A stretch of 64,000 nucleotides of DNA from Opitutia bacterium. GTDB lineage: Bacteria; Verrucomicrobiota; Verrucomicrobiia; Opitutales; Opitutaceae. Numbering within the stretch: the stretch's first letter is position 1; the number at the start of each line of letters is the position of its first letter. The DNA is taken from contig JACPIS010000009.1 in NCBI GenBank assembly GCA_016187925.1, positions 248,001 to 312,000 on the forward strand. The letters run 5' to 3'. Shown piece by piece: positions 27,835-36,888 of the stretch. The notes under the pieces were generated by a model. The model ran no database searches, was not told where the DNA came from, and saw only the letters and a program-made list of their open reading frames with translations. The translations under genes were made by a program, and so were the position numbers.

Positions 27835-29877
27835 TTACCAGATCTGGGCGCGGAGCTCGGGCTTCCGCCACATCGGGTCGCCTTCCTTGATGCCGAAGGC
27901 GTCGTAGAACGGCTGGAAGTTCACGAGCGGGCCGATGGCGCGGAAGTTACCGGGCGAATGCGGATCGGTGGCGACCTGCTGACGGAGGGCGTTGTCGCGG
28001 ATGTTCGTGCGCCAGACCTGCGCCCACGAGATGAAGAAGCGCTGCTCGGGCGTGAGGCCGTCGATGAGCTTCCGCTCCTTGCCCTGCAGCGAGCGCTGCA
28101 GCGCCTCGTAGGCGATGGAGACGCCGCCGAGGTCGGCGATGTTCTCGCCGAGCGTCAGCTCGCCGTTGACCTTCACGCCGGGCAGCACCTCGTAGCTGCT
28201 GAACTGCTCGACGACCTTCTGCGTGCGCGCCTTGAATTCGGCGGCATCCTCGGGTGTCCACCACTCGGCGAGGTTGCCCTCGGCGTCGTAGTGGCTGCCC
28301 TGGTCGTCGAAGCCGTGCGTGATCTCGTGGCCGATGACGGCGCCGATGCCGCCGTAGTTGACGGCGTCGTCGAGCGAGAAGTCGAAGAACGGCGGCTGCA
28401 GGATGCCGGCAGGAAAGTTGATGTTGTTCTGCGTCGGGTCGAAGTAGGCGTTCACCGTCGGCGGGGACATGAACCACTCGGCGTGGTCGACCGGCTGGCC
28501 GAGCTTGGCGAGGTCGCGGCGAACTTCGAACTCGGTCGAGGCGCGGACGTTCGCGAAGTAACCGTCGCGGCTGATGGCGAGCGGGCTGTAGTCGCGCCAT
28601 TTCTCGGGATGGCCGACCTTGGAGGCGAAGCGCTCGAACTTGGTCAGAGCCTTCTGGCGGGTGGCCTCGGTCATCCAGTCGAGCTTCTGCAGGCGGTCGC
28701 GCATGACGGCGACGATGTTCCTGATCATCTCGTCCATGCGGGCCTTGGCCTCGGGCGGATAATAGCTGGCGACGTAGAGCTGGCCGAGCGCCTCGCCGAT
28801 CTGGCCGTCGACCACGCGGCCGGCGCGCTGCCAGCGGGGCTCCATCGCGGGTGTGCCGCGCATGACGGTGCTGTTGAAATGGAAGCTCTCTTCCTCGAAC
28901 GGGCCGGAGAGGAACGGCGCGGCCGCGCGCAGAACCCTGAAACGCAGGTAGGTCTTCCAATCGGCGAGCGGGTGCGCGGTCAGCTGTGTCTGCACGCCCT
29001 CGAAAAACTTCGGCTGGCCGACGACAATCTCGGCCGCGGCCGGGCCGGCGATGCCGCGATCGGCGAGATAGGTGGCGAACGGGAACGCCGGCAGCTTGGC
29101 CGCCAGCTCGGTCGTGGGCATCTTGTTGTAGTTCGCGAGCGAGTCGCGCAGTTCAACGGGCGTGCGCGCGTTGGTCGCGAGCGCCTTCTCGACCTCGAAC
29201 ACCGTCTTGGCGCCGGCGGCGGCGGCCTCGGGAGTATCGCCCGCCAGGGTCAGCATCTTGGCCACGTGCTCGACGAACGCCGTGCGGAATTTCTCATGCT
29301 GCTCCGCAAAGTAGAAATCCCTGCTCGGCAGGCTCAGGCCGCCCTGGTTGGCGTAGAGCGCGTAGACCGTGCTGTTCTTCTCGTCGGCCTGCACATCGAC
29401 CCGGAAAAATCCCCCGACCCCGCTGTTGTGCAGGTAGGCCAGGGTGTGCGCGAGGTCCTCGGGCGAGACGATGGCCGCCACCCGCGCGAGATCGGCTTGG
29501 ACGGGCTGGATGCCGGCGGCGGCGATGGCCTTCGTGTCCATCGCGGTGGCGTAGAAGTCGCCGACCTTCTGCTCGACGGAGCCGGGCTCGTGCGGGCGCG
29601 CGGCGGCGGCCTCGAGGAGGCCGCGCAGCGCCGACTGGTTGAACTGGTCGAGCTCGTTGAACGCGCCCCAGCGCGACTTGTCGACCGGCACGGGATTGTT
29701 TTTCTGCCAGTTGCCGAACGCGTAGTGCGCGAAATCGACGCGCGGGTCGACGGTCGGGTCCATGTTGGCCGCACTGAAACGCGGCGCCACGGGCTTGGCC
29801 GGCTCGGCGGCGCGGAGCAAAGGCCACGCGGCGGCACAAAGGCAGAGCATCGGCAGGAGGGAGCGGGGGTATTTCAT
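27835..29877 (-). CDS. M13 family zinc metallopeptidase (PepO/neprilysin type)
   Basis: 680 residues, normal length, with a signal peptide ending near residue 17. The zinc site is complete: H517-E518-I-T-H521 in VIGHEITHGFDDQG and E578-xxx-D582 in GENIADLGG. The substrate-binding NAYFDPTQNNI motif (usually NAYY.P..N.I) and the C-terminal FRAIGPLVN are also present. These enzymes cut short peptides in the periplasm or at the cell surface. It is monocistronic, with its own terminator. Confidence 0.93.
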   Translation of the reverse strand: MKYPRSLLPMLCLCAAAWPLLRAAEPAKPVAPRFSAANMDPTVDPRVDFAHYAFGNWQKNNPVPVDKSRWGAFNELDQFNQSALRGLLEAAAARPHEPGSVEQKVGDFYATAMDTKAIAAAGIQPVQADLARVAAIVSPEDLAHTLAYLHNSGVGGFFRVDVQADEKNSTVYALYANQGGLSLPSRDFYFAEQHEKFRTAFVEHVAKMLTLAGDTPEAAAAGAKTVFEVEKALATNARTPVELRDSLANYNKMPTTELAAKLPAFPFATYLADRGIAGPAAAEIVVGQPKFFEGVQTQLTAHPLADWKTYLRFRVLRAAAPFLSGPFEEESFHFNSTVMRGTPAMEPRWQRAGRVVDGQIGEALGQLYVASYYPPEAKARMDEMIRNIVAVMRDRLQKLDWMTEATRQKALTKFERFASKVGHPEKWRDYSPLAISRDGYFANVRASTEFEVRRDLAKLGQPVDHAEWFMSPPTVNAYFDPTQNNINFPAGILQPPFFDFSLDDAVNYGGIGAVIGHEITHGFDDQGSHYDAEGNLAEWWTPEDAAEFKARTQKVVEQFSSYEVLPGVKVNGELTLGENIADLGGVSIAYEALQRSLQGKERKLIDGLTPEQRFFISWAQVWRTNIRDNALRQQVATDPHSPGNFRAIGPLVNFQPFYDAFGIKEGDPMWRKPELRAQIW

Positions 29878-30016
29878 AGGAGAAGCCAGCTAAGGCGGAG
29901 GTTGGGCGGATGGCAATAATGCCATGATGAGCGGCGGAATCAGCGCGACGAAAGCCGGAGCGGGCGGAAGACGAAACGTTGGCCGCAGGGCCTCGCCGCG
30001 TGCGAGGCTTCTCTTC

Positions 30017-30097
30017 GTAGGGCGCGACCTTGTGTCGCGCCTCAGGCCTCACTTTGCGTGAGGCCTGAAGCGGCTCGTTGGGACGACTCGCCCTACC
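30017..30097. repeat. GTAGGGCG-type palindromic repeat, copy 1
   Basis: The element begins GTAGGGCG and ends CGCCCTAC, with an internal 10-bp hairpin (30043-30052 with 30058-30067). It sits just after the CoA-transferase stop, in the gap to the M13 gene; the rest of 29878-30016 shows nothing I can name. Related copies occur at 41258-41310, 52143-52205 and 54850-54903. Confidence 0.75.
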
Positions 30098-31474
30098 CTA
30101 TTTCAACGCCACCGCGAAGGGTGCGCCGGTCTTGGCCTTCACGTCGTCGAGCGAGACACCGGGGTGCAGCTCGGTGAGCACGAGACCGCCGGACGCGCTG
30201 CCGCCCTGTCCGCCTCCGGGTTTCACCTCGAACACGCAGAGGTCGGTGATGATGAGGCTGACGACGCCCTTGCCGGTGATCGGCAGCGTGCACTGTTGCA
30301 GAATCTTCGGGCTGCCGTCCTTGGCGGTGTGCTCCATGACGGCGACGACGCGCCGCACGCCAGCGACGAGGTCCATCGCGCCGCCGGGGCCTTTGACCAT
30401 CTTGCCCGGGACCATCCAGTTCGCGATGTCGCCGTTGTCGGCGACTTCGAGCGCACCGAGAATGGACAAGTCGATGTGTCCGCCGCGGATCATCGCAAAC
30501 GAGTCGGCGCTGGAGAAGAACGCCGAGCCGGGGATCGTCGTGATCGTCTGCTTGCCGGCGTTGATGAGGTCGGGATCGACCTGGTCGTCCGCCGGGAACG
30601 GCCCGATGCCGAGCAGGCCGTTCTCGGACTGAAGCGTGACGTTCATGCCGGCGGGGATGAAGTTGGCGACGAGCGTCGGAATGCCGATGCCGAGGTTGAC
30701 GTAGTAGCCGTCGCGCAACTCCTGCGCGGCGCGACGGGCCATGAGTTCGCGGATGGGCGTCTCCTTCTTCGACGCGGCGGCGCCCTGCACGGTGCGGAAC
30801 TCGATGCGCTTCTCGTAATTCACGCCCTGGTTGATGCGGTCGACGTAGATGCCCGGCGTGTGGATCGAGTCGGGGTCGAGCTGGCCGACCTCGACGAGCT
30901 CCTCGACCTCGGCGACGCAGACCTTCGCGCAGGTGGCGATCATCGGGTTGAAGTTCCGCGCGGTTTTCCGGAAGACGAGGTTGCCGGACTTGTCGCCCTT
31001 CCACGCCTTGACGAGCGCGACCTCGGCGCGGATACCGGGCTCGAGCACGTATTCCTTGCCGTCGAACACCTTCGTCTCCTTGCCCTCGGCCAGCTTCGTG
31101 CCGAACGCGGTGCGCGTGTAGAAACCCGGGATGCCCGCGCCACCCGCGCGCAGCCGCTCGGCGAGCGTGCCCTGCGGGATGAGCTCGAGCTCGAGCTCGC
31201 CGGCCAGCACCTGGCGCTCGAACTCCTTGTTCTCGCCCACGTAGGAGGCCATGACCTTTTTCACCTGGCGCGTCGTGAGCAGGATGCCCATGCCGAAGCC
31301 GTCGACGCCGGCGTTGTTGCCGACGATGGTCAGGCCCTTCGCGCCGCTGTCGCGCAGCGCGACGATGAGGTTTTCCGGGATGCCGCAGAGGCCGAAGCCG
31401 CCGGCGGCGATGGTCATGTTATCGTGGAGCAGGCCGGCGAGGGCCGCCTTGGCGGAGGGGTAGACTTTGCTCAT
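30098..31474 (-). CDS. 3-oxoacid CoA-transferase, fused A and B subunits
   Basis: 458 residues. Residues 1-228 are the A subunit ([57 protein letters not shown]). Residues 239-458 are the B subunit with the catalytic Glu in [11 protein letters not shown] (E284) and the [17 protein letters not shown] end. In most bacteria these are two genes (scoA/scoB, atoDA, pcaIJ); here a 10-residue linker joins them, as in mitochondrial SCOT. The enzyme transfers CoA from succinyl-CoA to acetoacetate. With the thiolase gene nearby it would channel acetoacetate from tyrosine breakdown to acetyl-CoA. Confidence 0.92.
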   Translation of the reverse strand: MSKVYPSAKAALAGLLHDNMTIAAGGFGLCGIPENLIVALRDSGAKGLTIVGNNAGVDGFGMGILLTTRQVKKVMASYVGENKEFERQVLAGELELELIPQGTLAERLRAGGAGIPGFYTRTAFGTKLAEGKETKVFDGKEYVLEPGIRAEVALVKAWKGDKSGNLVFRKTARNFNPMIATCAKVCVAEVEELVEVGQLDPDSIHTPGIYVDRINQGVNYEKRIEFRTVQGAAASKKETPIRELMARRAAQELRDGYYVNLGIGIPTLVANFIPAGMNVTLQSENGLLGIGPFPADDQVDPDLINAGKQTITTIPGSAFFSSADSFAMIRGGHIDLSILGALEVADNGDIANWMVPGKMVKGPGGAMDLVAGVRRVVAVMEHTAKDGSPKILQQCTLPITGKGVVSLIITDLCVFEVKPGGGQGGSASGGLVLTELHPGVSLDDVKAKTGAPFAVALK

Positions 31475-31549
31475 GGGGAAGGAGGAACGATGGGGGTGGA
31501 CGCGGAGAAGAATGGAGACACAGAGGAAAGGCAGGAGGAGACACAGAGA

Positions 31550-32083
31550 TCACAGAGACTTTTTCTGTCTCGGGGTTTTCTCTGTGGCTCTCCGTGTTCT
31601 CTGTGTCGTGGATCGGGAAAGCGGGCCGAGGGTTTTGCGCAGGAGGATCTCGGCGTGGCCGGCGATGACGTAATCGCGCAGGCGGCCGACGACGGCGTAG
31701 CCCGCGCGCCGGTAGAGCCGCAGCGCGCCGCGGTTGAAGGACGAGACGCAGAGCAGGACGTTGCGGTGTTTTTGGAAAATGTGCGCCTCGGCCCAACGCA
31801 AGGCCGCCGTGCCGATGCCGCGCCCGCGCATTTCCGGCGCGACGCCGATGGTCTGGATGTAGCCGCCGAGCGGGCCGTTGAGGTCGAGCACGAGAAACCC
31901 GGCCCGCGCGCCGCCGGAGCGGACGATGAAACAGAGCTTGCGACGATTGCGGAGGAGCTTCAACGCATCGGCGCGGCCACGTCCGAGCGTGAGCCACGGC
32001 TCGGAGGCGGCCATGACACCGGCAGCCCAAGCGCGGTCGGGGGCGCGCATCGGGTGGATGTCGAGTCGGCGAGTGGAGCTCAT
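31550..32083 (-). CDS. GNAT family N-acetyltransferase
   Basis: 177 residues. The acetyl-CoA-binding motif is clear: IQTIGVAPEMRGRGIGTAAL (V-x-P-x-x-R-G-x-G-x-A), and NRGALRLYRRAGYAVVGRLRDYV gives motif B. Fold and length fit a RimI-like acetyltransferase, but the target is unknown. The last 22 residues (after LGPL) are Arg/Thr/Lys-rich and are encoded by a copy of a dispersed CACAGAGAACACGGAGA-type repeat, so the C-terminus was probably extended by repeat insertion. It has no evident tie to the aromatic pathway. Confidence 0.78.
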   Translation of the reverse strand: MSSTRRLDIHPMRAPDRAWAAGVMAASEPWLTLGRGRADALKLLRNRRKLCFIVRSGGARAGFLVLDLNGPLGGYIQTIGVAPEMRGRGIGTAALRWAEAHIFQKHRNVLLCVSSFNRGALRLYRRAGYAVVGRLRDYVIAGHAEILLRKTLGPLSRSTTQRTRRATEKTPRQKKSL

Positions 32084-32103
32084 GCCGCGCGGGATCGGTT
32101 CAG

Positions 32104-32279
32104 TTGACCACGGATTTCACGGATTGGCGCGGATGACGGCGGATTCATGATGCCTGTCATTCTGAGCGCAGCGAAGAATCCAGAACGATACACGGTGCGC
32201 ACATGGCTGGATTCTTCGCTGCGCTCAGAATGACAGGGTGCGAAAATCATCCGTGCTCATCCGTGTAATCCGCGGTCAA
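32104..32279. repeat. Nested double inverted repeat
   Basis: An outer pair of 33-bp arms (32104-32136 and 32247-32279, imperfect) encloses an inner perfect 31-bp inverted repeat (32153-32183 and 32207-32237) with a 23-nt loop. The inner arms carry the CCTGTCATTCTGAGCGCAGC type sequence. This fills the gap between the acetyltransferase and thiolase genes. Confidence 0.85.
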
Positions 32280-32292
32280 AAGGCGCCGGAGT

Positions 32293-33471
32293 TCACACCA
32301 GTTCCACGCACGTGGCCAGGCCTTCGCCGCCGCCGATGCAGATGGCGGCGACGCCGCGCTTGAGGCCGCGTTCCTGCAGGGCGTGGATGAGCGTGACGAG
32401 GATGCGGGCGCCGGAGCAGCCGATGGGGTGGCCGAGCGAGATGGCGCCGCCGCGGACGTTGAGCTTCTCGTGCGGCACGCCGAGTTCCTTCATGTAGGCC
32501 ATGGGCACGACGGCGAACGCTTCGTTGACCTCCCAGAGGTCGATGTCGGCGACGGACCAGCCGGCCTGCGCGAGCGCGGACTGCGTGGCCGGCACGGGCG
32601 CGGTGGTGAACCACACCGGATCCTGCGCGTGGCCGCCGAAGCCCTTGATCCGCGCGATGGGTTTCAGGCCCTTCGCCTTGGCGGTGTCGGCGGTCGTCAG
32701 CACGAGCGCCGCGGCGCCGTCGTTGAGCGACGAGGCATTGGCGGGCGTGATGGTGCCGTCCTTCTGGAACGACGGCTTCAGCGCGGGGATCTTGTCGTAT
32801 TTCACCTTGGCCGGGCCTTCGTCGAGCTCGACCTTGGTGACATTGCCCTTGGCGTCGGTAAGCTCGACGGGCGTGATCTCCTGCGCGAAGCGGCCGTCCT
32901 TCTGCGCGGCGTTGGCGCGCTTGAAACTCTCGATAGCGTAGGCGTCCTGCTGCTCGCGGGTGAAGGTGTATTTGGCGGCGCACTTCTCGGCGCAGTTGCC
33001 CATGTGGATGTTGTTGTAGGGATCCCACAGGCCGTCGGTGATCATCGAGTCGATCACCTGCTGATGGCCGATGCGGTAGCCGTCGCGCGCCTTGGGCAGG
33101 AGGTAGGGCGCGAGCGTCATGTTCTCCATGCCGCCGGCGACGACGATGCTGCCCATGCCGCCCGCGAGGAAATGCGCGGCGCCCATGACGGTCTGCATGC
33201 CGGAGCCGCAGACCTTGTGGACGGTGACGGCGCGCACGGACGGCGGGAGACCGGCGGCGAGCGCGGCCTGGCGGGCGGGCGCCTGGCCCTGGCCGGCCTG
33301 GAGCACGTTGCCCATGAGGCAGTCGGTGACGTCGGCGGGGCTCACGCCGGCGCGGGCGAGCGCGCCCTTGATGGCAGTCGCGCCGAGCTTGGCGGCGGGA
33401 AAATTGGCGAACGCGCCCTGGAAGGCGCCGATCGGCGTGCGCGTGGCGGAAAGGATGACGATGTCTTTCAT
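32293..33471 (-). CDS. Acetyl-CoA C-acetyltransferase (thiolase)
   Basis: 392 residues, the normal length. Active-site residues are in place: nucleophile C88 in HKVCGSGMQTVM, H348 in GHPIGCSGAR, and C378 in CIGGGEGLA. The N-terminal SATRTPIGAFQGAFA also fits. It either cleaves acetoacetyl-CoA to two acetyl-CoA or condenses them; next to the 3-oxoacid CoA-transferase and homogentisate genes, degradation of acetoacetate is the likely direction. Its upstream region contains the GATTATGTCATA motif also found before hppD. Confidence 0.93.
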   Translation of the reverse strand: MKDIVILSATRTPIGAFQGAFANFPAAKLGATAIKGALARAGVSPADVTDCLMGNVLQAGQGQAPARQAALAAGLPPSVRAVTVHKVCGSGMQTVMGAAHFLAGGMGSIVVAGGMENMTLAPYLLPKARDGYRIGHQQVIDSMITDGLWDPYNNIHMGNCAEKCAAKYTFTREQQDAYAIESFKRANAAQKDGRFAQEITPVELTDAKGNVTKVELDEGPAKVKYDKIPALKPSFQKDGTITPANASSLNDGAAALVLTTADTAKAKGLKPIARIKGFGGHAQDPVWFTTAPVPATQSALAQAGWSVADIDLWEVNEAFAVVPMAYMKELGVPHEKLNVRGGAISLGHPIGCSGARILVTLIHALQERGLKRGVAAICIGGGEGLATCVELV

Positions 33472-33495
33472 GCGGGGTAAGGGACGGGGTTGCGT

Positions 33496-33507
33496 TATGA
33501 CATAATC
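33496..33507 (-). promoter_or_regulatory. Candidate operator or promoter motif upstream of the thiolase gene
   Basis: Minus-strand GATTATGTCATA, 25 nt before the thiolase ATG, nearly identical to GATTGTGTCATA upstream of hppD (36748-36759). The TTATGACATAA core is palindromic. It could be a shared operator or a -10 region; only two copies support it. Confidence 0.4.
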
Positions 33508-33584
33508 ACTCCCGTTTCATCCGCAAAGCGAGAACGCGCGGGCCGAACGAAAATGAGCAGCGGTGGCGGGCCGCTGCGGCCAGC

Positions 33585-34214
33585 TTATGACCGCAGCGCC
33601 GCCCCGCCGACGGGGCGGGTGATGCTGAAAAATCCGCCGGTGCGCGTGTAGAGGTCGCCGCCCATGCGCCCGATGGTGTCGAGCTTGGCGGGATCGATGG
33701 CGCCGTTGGCCCCGAGCACGGTCTCGGCGACGTGCGCGCAGACGATGCGGCCGAAGACGACGTTGGCGCCGAGCGGACCGTCGCCCACGCGGACGATGCG
33801 GTCGAGCACGCACTCGAAGGCCACGGGAGCGGCGGCGACGCGCGGCGGCCGGACCTTGAGGGACGGCGCGGTGGCGATGTTGAACTTCTCGAACTCGCTC
33901 TCGCCGTGCGGCAGCGGCGTGGCGGTGGCGTTCATCGGCTCGGCCAGGGCAAAGGGCACGATGTTGACGACGAACTCCGGCACCGCCTCGACGTTGAGGA
34001 CGGTGTCCTTCTTCTTGCCCGCGCGGTCGTTCGCACCGGTGAAAAGGAGCGTCGGCGGCACGGCGCACACGCCTTGGAAAAAGGAGAACGGCGCGAGATT
34101 GGTCTGACCGGCGGCATTGATGGTGGAGACCCACGCGATGGGGCGCGGCGTGATGGCGGAGACCATCCACGCGTAGGCGTCGCGGGGCGGGAGGGTGGCG
34201 AAATCGAGGGTCAT
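33585..34214 (-). CDS. Flavin reductase-like FMN-binding protein
   Basis: 209 residues from ATG 34214; longer readings are antisense to hmgA. It has the flavin reductase/DIM6 split-barrel pattern: SAITPRPIAWVSTINAAGQTNLAPFSFFQGV is the FMN-binding entrance (P.PIA.VST...G..N.AP.S.F), followed by NDRAGKKKDT and FVVNIV. Such proteins supply reduced flavin or act as small FMN oxidoreductases. It lies 83 nt after hmgA on the same strand, so it probably belongs to the aromatic catabolic unit, but no flavin-dependent monooxygenase is nearby. Confidence 0.82.
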   Translation of the reverse strand: MTLDFATLPPRDAYAWMVSAITPRPIAWVSTINAAGQTNLAPFSFFQGVCAVPPTLLFTGANDRAGKKKDTVLNVEAVPEFVVNIVPFALAEPMNATATPLPHGESEFEKFNIATAPSLKVRPPRVAAAPVAFECVLDRIVRVGDGPLGANVVFGRIVCAHVAETVLGANGAIDPAKLDTIGRMGGDLYTRTGGFFSITRPVGGAALRS

Positions 34215-34297
34215 GTCGGAGGTTGGAAAATTGAAGACGGAGAACGGAAAGAGCGAGCAATGTCTGCTCTCTGTCCTCCGACCTCTGTCCTCCGGCC

Positions 34298-35485
34298 TCA
34301 ACCCAGCCAGCTCAGCGGGTAGTTCGGGTCGTCGAGGGCGAGCGCCTGCTCGGTGAGTTCGAGCGGGAACTGCGTGTCGAACATGACCGCGAGCTCCTCG
34401 GTGCGCTGGTGCTCGAAACTTTTCATCGTCGTGCCCGGGTGCGGGCCGTGCGGGATGCCCTGCGGGTGGAGCGTGAACGAGCCGGGCTCGACGCCCTTGC
34501 GCGAGCTGAAGTTGCCGCGGACATAGAAGAGCACCTCGTCGGCCTCGGCGTTGTCGTGCGACCACGGGACCTTGACGGCCTCGGGATGGTGGTCGAGCCA
34601 GCGCGGCGCGAACGTGCAGATGACGTAGCCCTTGATCTCGAAGGTCTGGTGGATCGGCGGCGGCAGGTGCACCGTGCCGGTGATGGGCTCGAAATCGTTC
34701 GCGTTGAAAGTGAAGGGATACAGGTAACCGTCCCAGCCGACGACGTCGAACGGGTGCCCCGCCATGACATTGCGGGTGAAACGCGCGCCGCGGTCCTTCA
34801 CGAGCACGGCGAAATCGCCCTCTTTGTCCTCGGCGAGTATCTCGGTCGGGCCGTGGAAATCGCGCTCGCTGTAGGGTGCGCCGAGGCGGATCTGGCCCTC
34901 GGGGTGACGGTAGCGCGCGGGGATGCGCACCGGCCAGGTCGACTCGAGGATGAGGTAGTCCTCCTGCTTCACGTCGTCCGGCACGAGGCGGTAGATGGTG
35001 CCGCGCGGGATGACGATGTAGTCGTCCTGCTTGTAGCGGAGCCGGCCGTAGTTCGACTCGAGCCAGCCGCCGCCGGACCAGACGAAGATGACGTCGTCGT
35101 TCTGGCCGTTGCGGTAGAAGTCGTAACCGCTCTCCATCGTGGTGGCGGGGCGGCAGCGCGAGCAGACAATGTCGCTGTTGAACATCAGCGGCACGCGGCC
35201 GGTATAGGGGTCGCCCGCGCGGGCGAGCGACGCGGACTTGAGGTGATGGTGGCGGAGCGGCGTGTGCGTGGCGGCCTGAAGCGGCTGCTCGCGGAACAGC
35301 TCGACGGACTTCACGCGCGTCGGCGGTTTCAGGTGGTAGACGATGCTGTAGGCGCGGTCGAAGCCCTCGGTCGTGATGATGTGTTCGTAGTGCAGGCCCT
35401 CGCCCTTGAAGCTCTTCGCCTGCTCGCGGGGGAACCTGATGTGGTGCTTGCGGGGCATCGCCCCGAGGGTGCGGTAGAAAGGCAT
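34298..35485 (-). CDS. hmgA: Homogentisate 1,2-dioxygenase
   Basis: 395 residues, shorter than the 430-445 of the mammalian and Pseudomonas enzymes but of the compact bacterial type. The Fe(II) ligands can be placed: H310, E316 and H346, with exactly the spacing of the human enzyme (H335, E341, H371). The surrounding motifs are VPWSHDNAEADEVLFY and HPQGIPHGPHPG. The enzyme opens the homogentisate ring to maleylacetoacetate. It follows hppD after 104 nt, in pathway order. The isomerase and fumarylacetoacetase needed next are not in the window. Confidence 0.93.
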   Translation of the reverse strand: MPFYRTLGAMPRKHHIRFPREQAKSFKGEGLHYEHIITTEGFDRAYSIVYHLKPPTRVKSVELFREQPLQAATHTPLRHHHLKSASLARAGDPYTGRVPLMFNSDIVCSRCRPATTMESGYDFYRNGQNDDVIFVWSGGGWLESNYGRLRYKQDDYIVIPRGTIYRLVPDDVKQEDYLILESTWPVRIPARYRHPEGQIRLGAPYSERDFHGPTEILAEDKEGDFAVLVKDRGARFTRNVMAGHPFDVVGWDGYLYPFTFNANDFEPITGTVHLPPPIHQTFEIKGYVICTFAPRWLDHHPEAVKVPWSHDNAEADEVLFYVRGNFSSRKGVEPGSFTLHPQGIPHGPHPGTTMKSFEHQRTEELAVMFDTQFPLELTEQALALDDPNYPLSWLG

Positions 35486-35589
35486 GGCGGAGGAAATTGG
35501 CGCGGACTGGGGCCGGTTCGGATGCGGCTTGCTTGGGGTAGAACTAAGTGAACCGGCTCCAGTCCGCGAAGTCGAGAGAGGGATGCGCG

Positions 35590-36705
35590 TCAGAGCGTGC
35601 CGCGGCGGGCCTGCTCGCGCTCGATGGCCTCGAAGAGCGCGCGGAAGTTGCCCTCGCCGAAGCCGATCGACTTGCCCTTGCGCTGGATGACCTCGAAGAA
35701 AAGCGTCGGGCGGGTGAAGACGCACTGCGTGAAGAGTTGCAGCAGGTAACCCGTCTCGTTGTCGCGGTCGACGAGGATGCGGAGCTTGCGCAGCTCCTCC
35801 TTGTCCTCGTCGATGGCGCCGACGCGCTCCTCGAAGTTCTCGTCGTAATAGCTGTCGGGCACCTCGAGGAACTCCTGCCCCATGCGGCGCATCTCGCCGA
35901 TGGTGGTGATGATGTTGGGCGTGAGCAGCGCGATGTGCTGGACGCCCGGGCCGTTGTACCGGTCGAGAAACTCCTGGATCTGCGAGTTGGCGGAGGACGG
36001 CTCGTTGATCGGCATCTTGATCCAGCCGTCGGTGGAGCTGACGACCTTCGACATCAGCGCGGAGCGGCCGGTGTTGATGTCGAAGTGCATGAACAGGTCG
36101 AGGCCGAACACCTGCTCGTAGAACGTCACCCACTCGTCCATGCGTTCGACGTTGGCGACGATGTGGTCGATCATCGCGAAATTGATGTCGCGGTCGTCGA
36201 TGCCCCCGGCGACGTTGCGGAAACCCGGCAGGAACTCGCCGTGCCGCTTGCGCTCGACGAAGGTGTGGAGCGTGTCGCCGTAGGCCGCGATGGCGGCGTT
36301 GGCGGTGTCGGCGTCCTCGCGCAGCTCGCGCACGCCGTGGGCGCCGCGGCGCTGGGCCTCGGCGAACGCGCGCTTGGCGTCCTGCACGCGGAAGGCCACG
36401 TCGCGCACGCCGCAGCCGTGTTTCTCGAGGTGCGCGCGGACCGCGTCGGCCTCGGGGCCGGAGCCCTGCGGCTCGCTGACGACGAAGTTCACGCGGCCCT
36501 GGCCGACGACGTGGGCGCGCCGGCCCGCGAGGCCGGTCGAGGCGTCGCCGTAGGCGCGGGCGACCATGCCGTATTTCTGCACGAAGAAGTCGCGCCACTG
36601 GTCGGCGTTATCGACCCAGAATTCGACGTGGTCGAATCCTTTCAGGCCGAGCGGATTGACGCCGGTTTTGCGCTCAACGGGTTTGTCGAAGAAAGTCCTG
36701 CTCAT
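35590..36705 (-). CDS. hppD: 4-hydroxyphenylpyruvate dioxygenase
   Basis: 371 residues. The iron-binding triad is H181 (IDHIVANV), H257 (GVQHIALLT) and E338 (LFFEVIQRKG). The C-terminal FGEGNFRALFEAIEREQ is the HPPD gate helix. It turns 4-hydroxyphenylpyruvate into homogentisate. It is the first gene of the minus-strand unit hppD-hmgA-flavin reductase and is divergent from the LuxR-type regulator at 36889, a likely but unproven controller. Confidence 0.96.
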   Translation of the reverse strand: MSRTFFDKPVERKTGVNPLGLKGFDHVEFWVDNADQWRDFFVQKYGMVARAYGDASTGLAGRRAHVVGQGRVNFVVSEPQGSGPEADAVRAHLEKHGCGVRDVAFRVQDAKRAFAEAQRRGAHGVRELREDADTANAAIAAYGDTLHTFVERKRHGEFLPGFRNVAGGIDDRDINFAMIDHIVANVERMDEWVTFYEQVFGLDLFMHFDINTGRSALMSKVVSSTDGWIKMPINEPSSANSQIQEFLDRYNGPGVQHIALLTPNIITTIGEMRRMGQEFLEVPDSYYDENFEERVGAIDEDKEELRKLRILVDRDNETGYLLQLFTQCVFTRPTLFFEVIQRKGKSIGFGEGNFRALFEAIEREQARRGTL

Positions 36706-36747
36706 GGGGGTGCGTGGGTGGCCGCGGGGAAGCGGAGCGTGGATCGG

Positions 36748-36759
36748 TATGACACAATC
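36748..36759 (-). promoter_or_regulatory. Candidate operator or promoter motif upstream of hppD
   Basis: Minus-strand GATTGTGTCATA, 43 nt before the hppD ATG, matching the motif before the thiolase gene at 33496-33507 with one change. Confidence 0.4.
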
Positions 36760-36849
36760 TAGCCATAACCCCGGCTCGGGTCTATACGCCGAAGGGAGTA
36801 ATCGCCGCTTGCCGTCCCGGAATCGCCCCGCTAACCACCTCTCGCCCCA

Positions 36850-36884
36850 CTCTCAGCTCTCAGCTCTCAGCTCTCAGCTCTCAG
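36850..36884 (+). repeat. Five tandem CTCTCAG heptamers before the LuxR-type gene
   Basis: Five perfect 7-bp copies end 4 nt before ATG 36889, in the place where a Shine-Dalgarno would be expected; none is seen. A change in copy number by slippage would alter the leader and could change expression. Confidence 0.9.
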
Positions 36885-36888
36885 CCCC

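Noticed and set aside
27772-29919. A 715-codon plus-strand frame
   Set aside because: Antisense to the M13 peptidase, which has complete zinc motifs.
34298-36598. A 766-codon frame joining hmgA with an Arg-rich upstream part
   Set aside because: The upstream half is an out-of-frame reading of hppD; HmgA starts at 35485.
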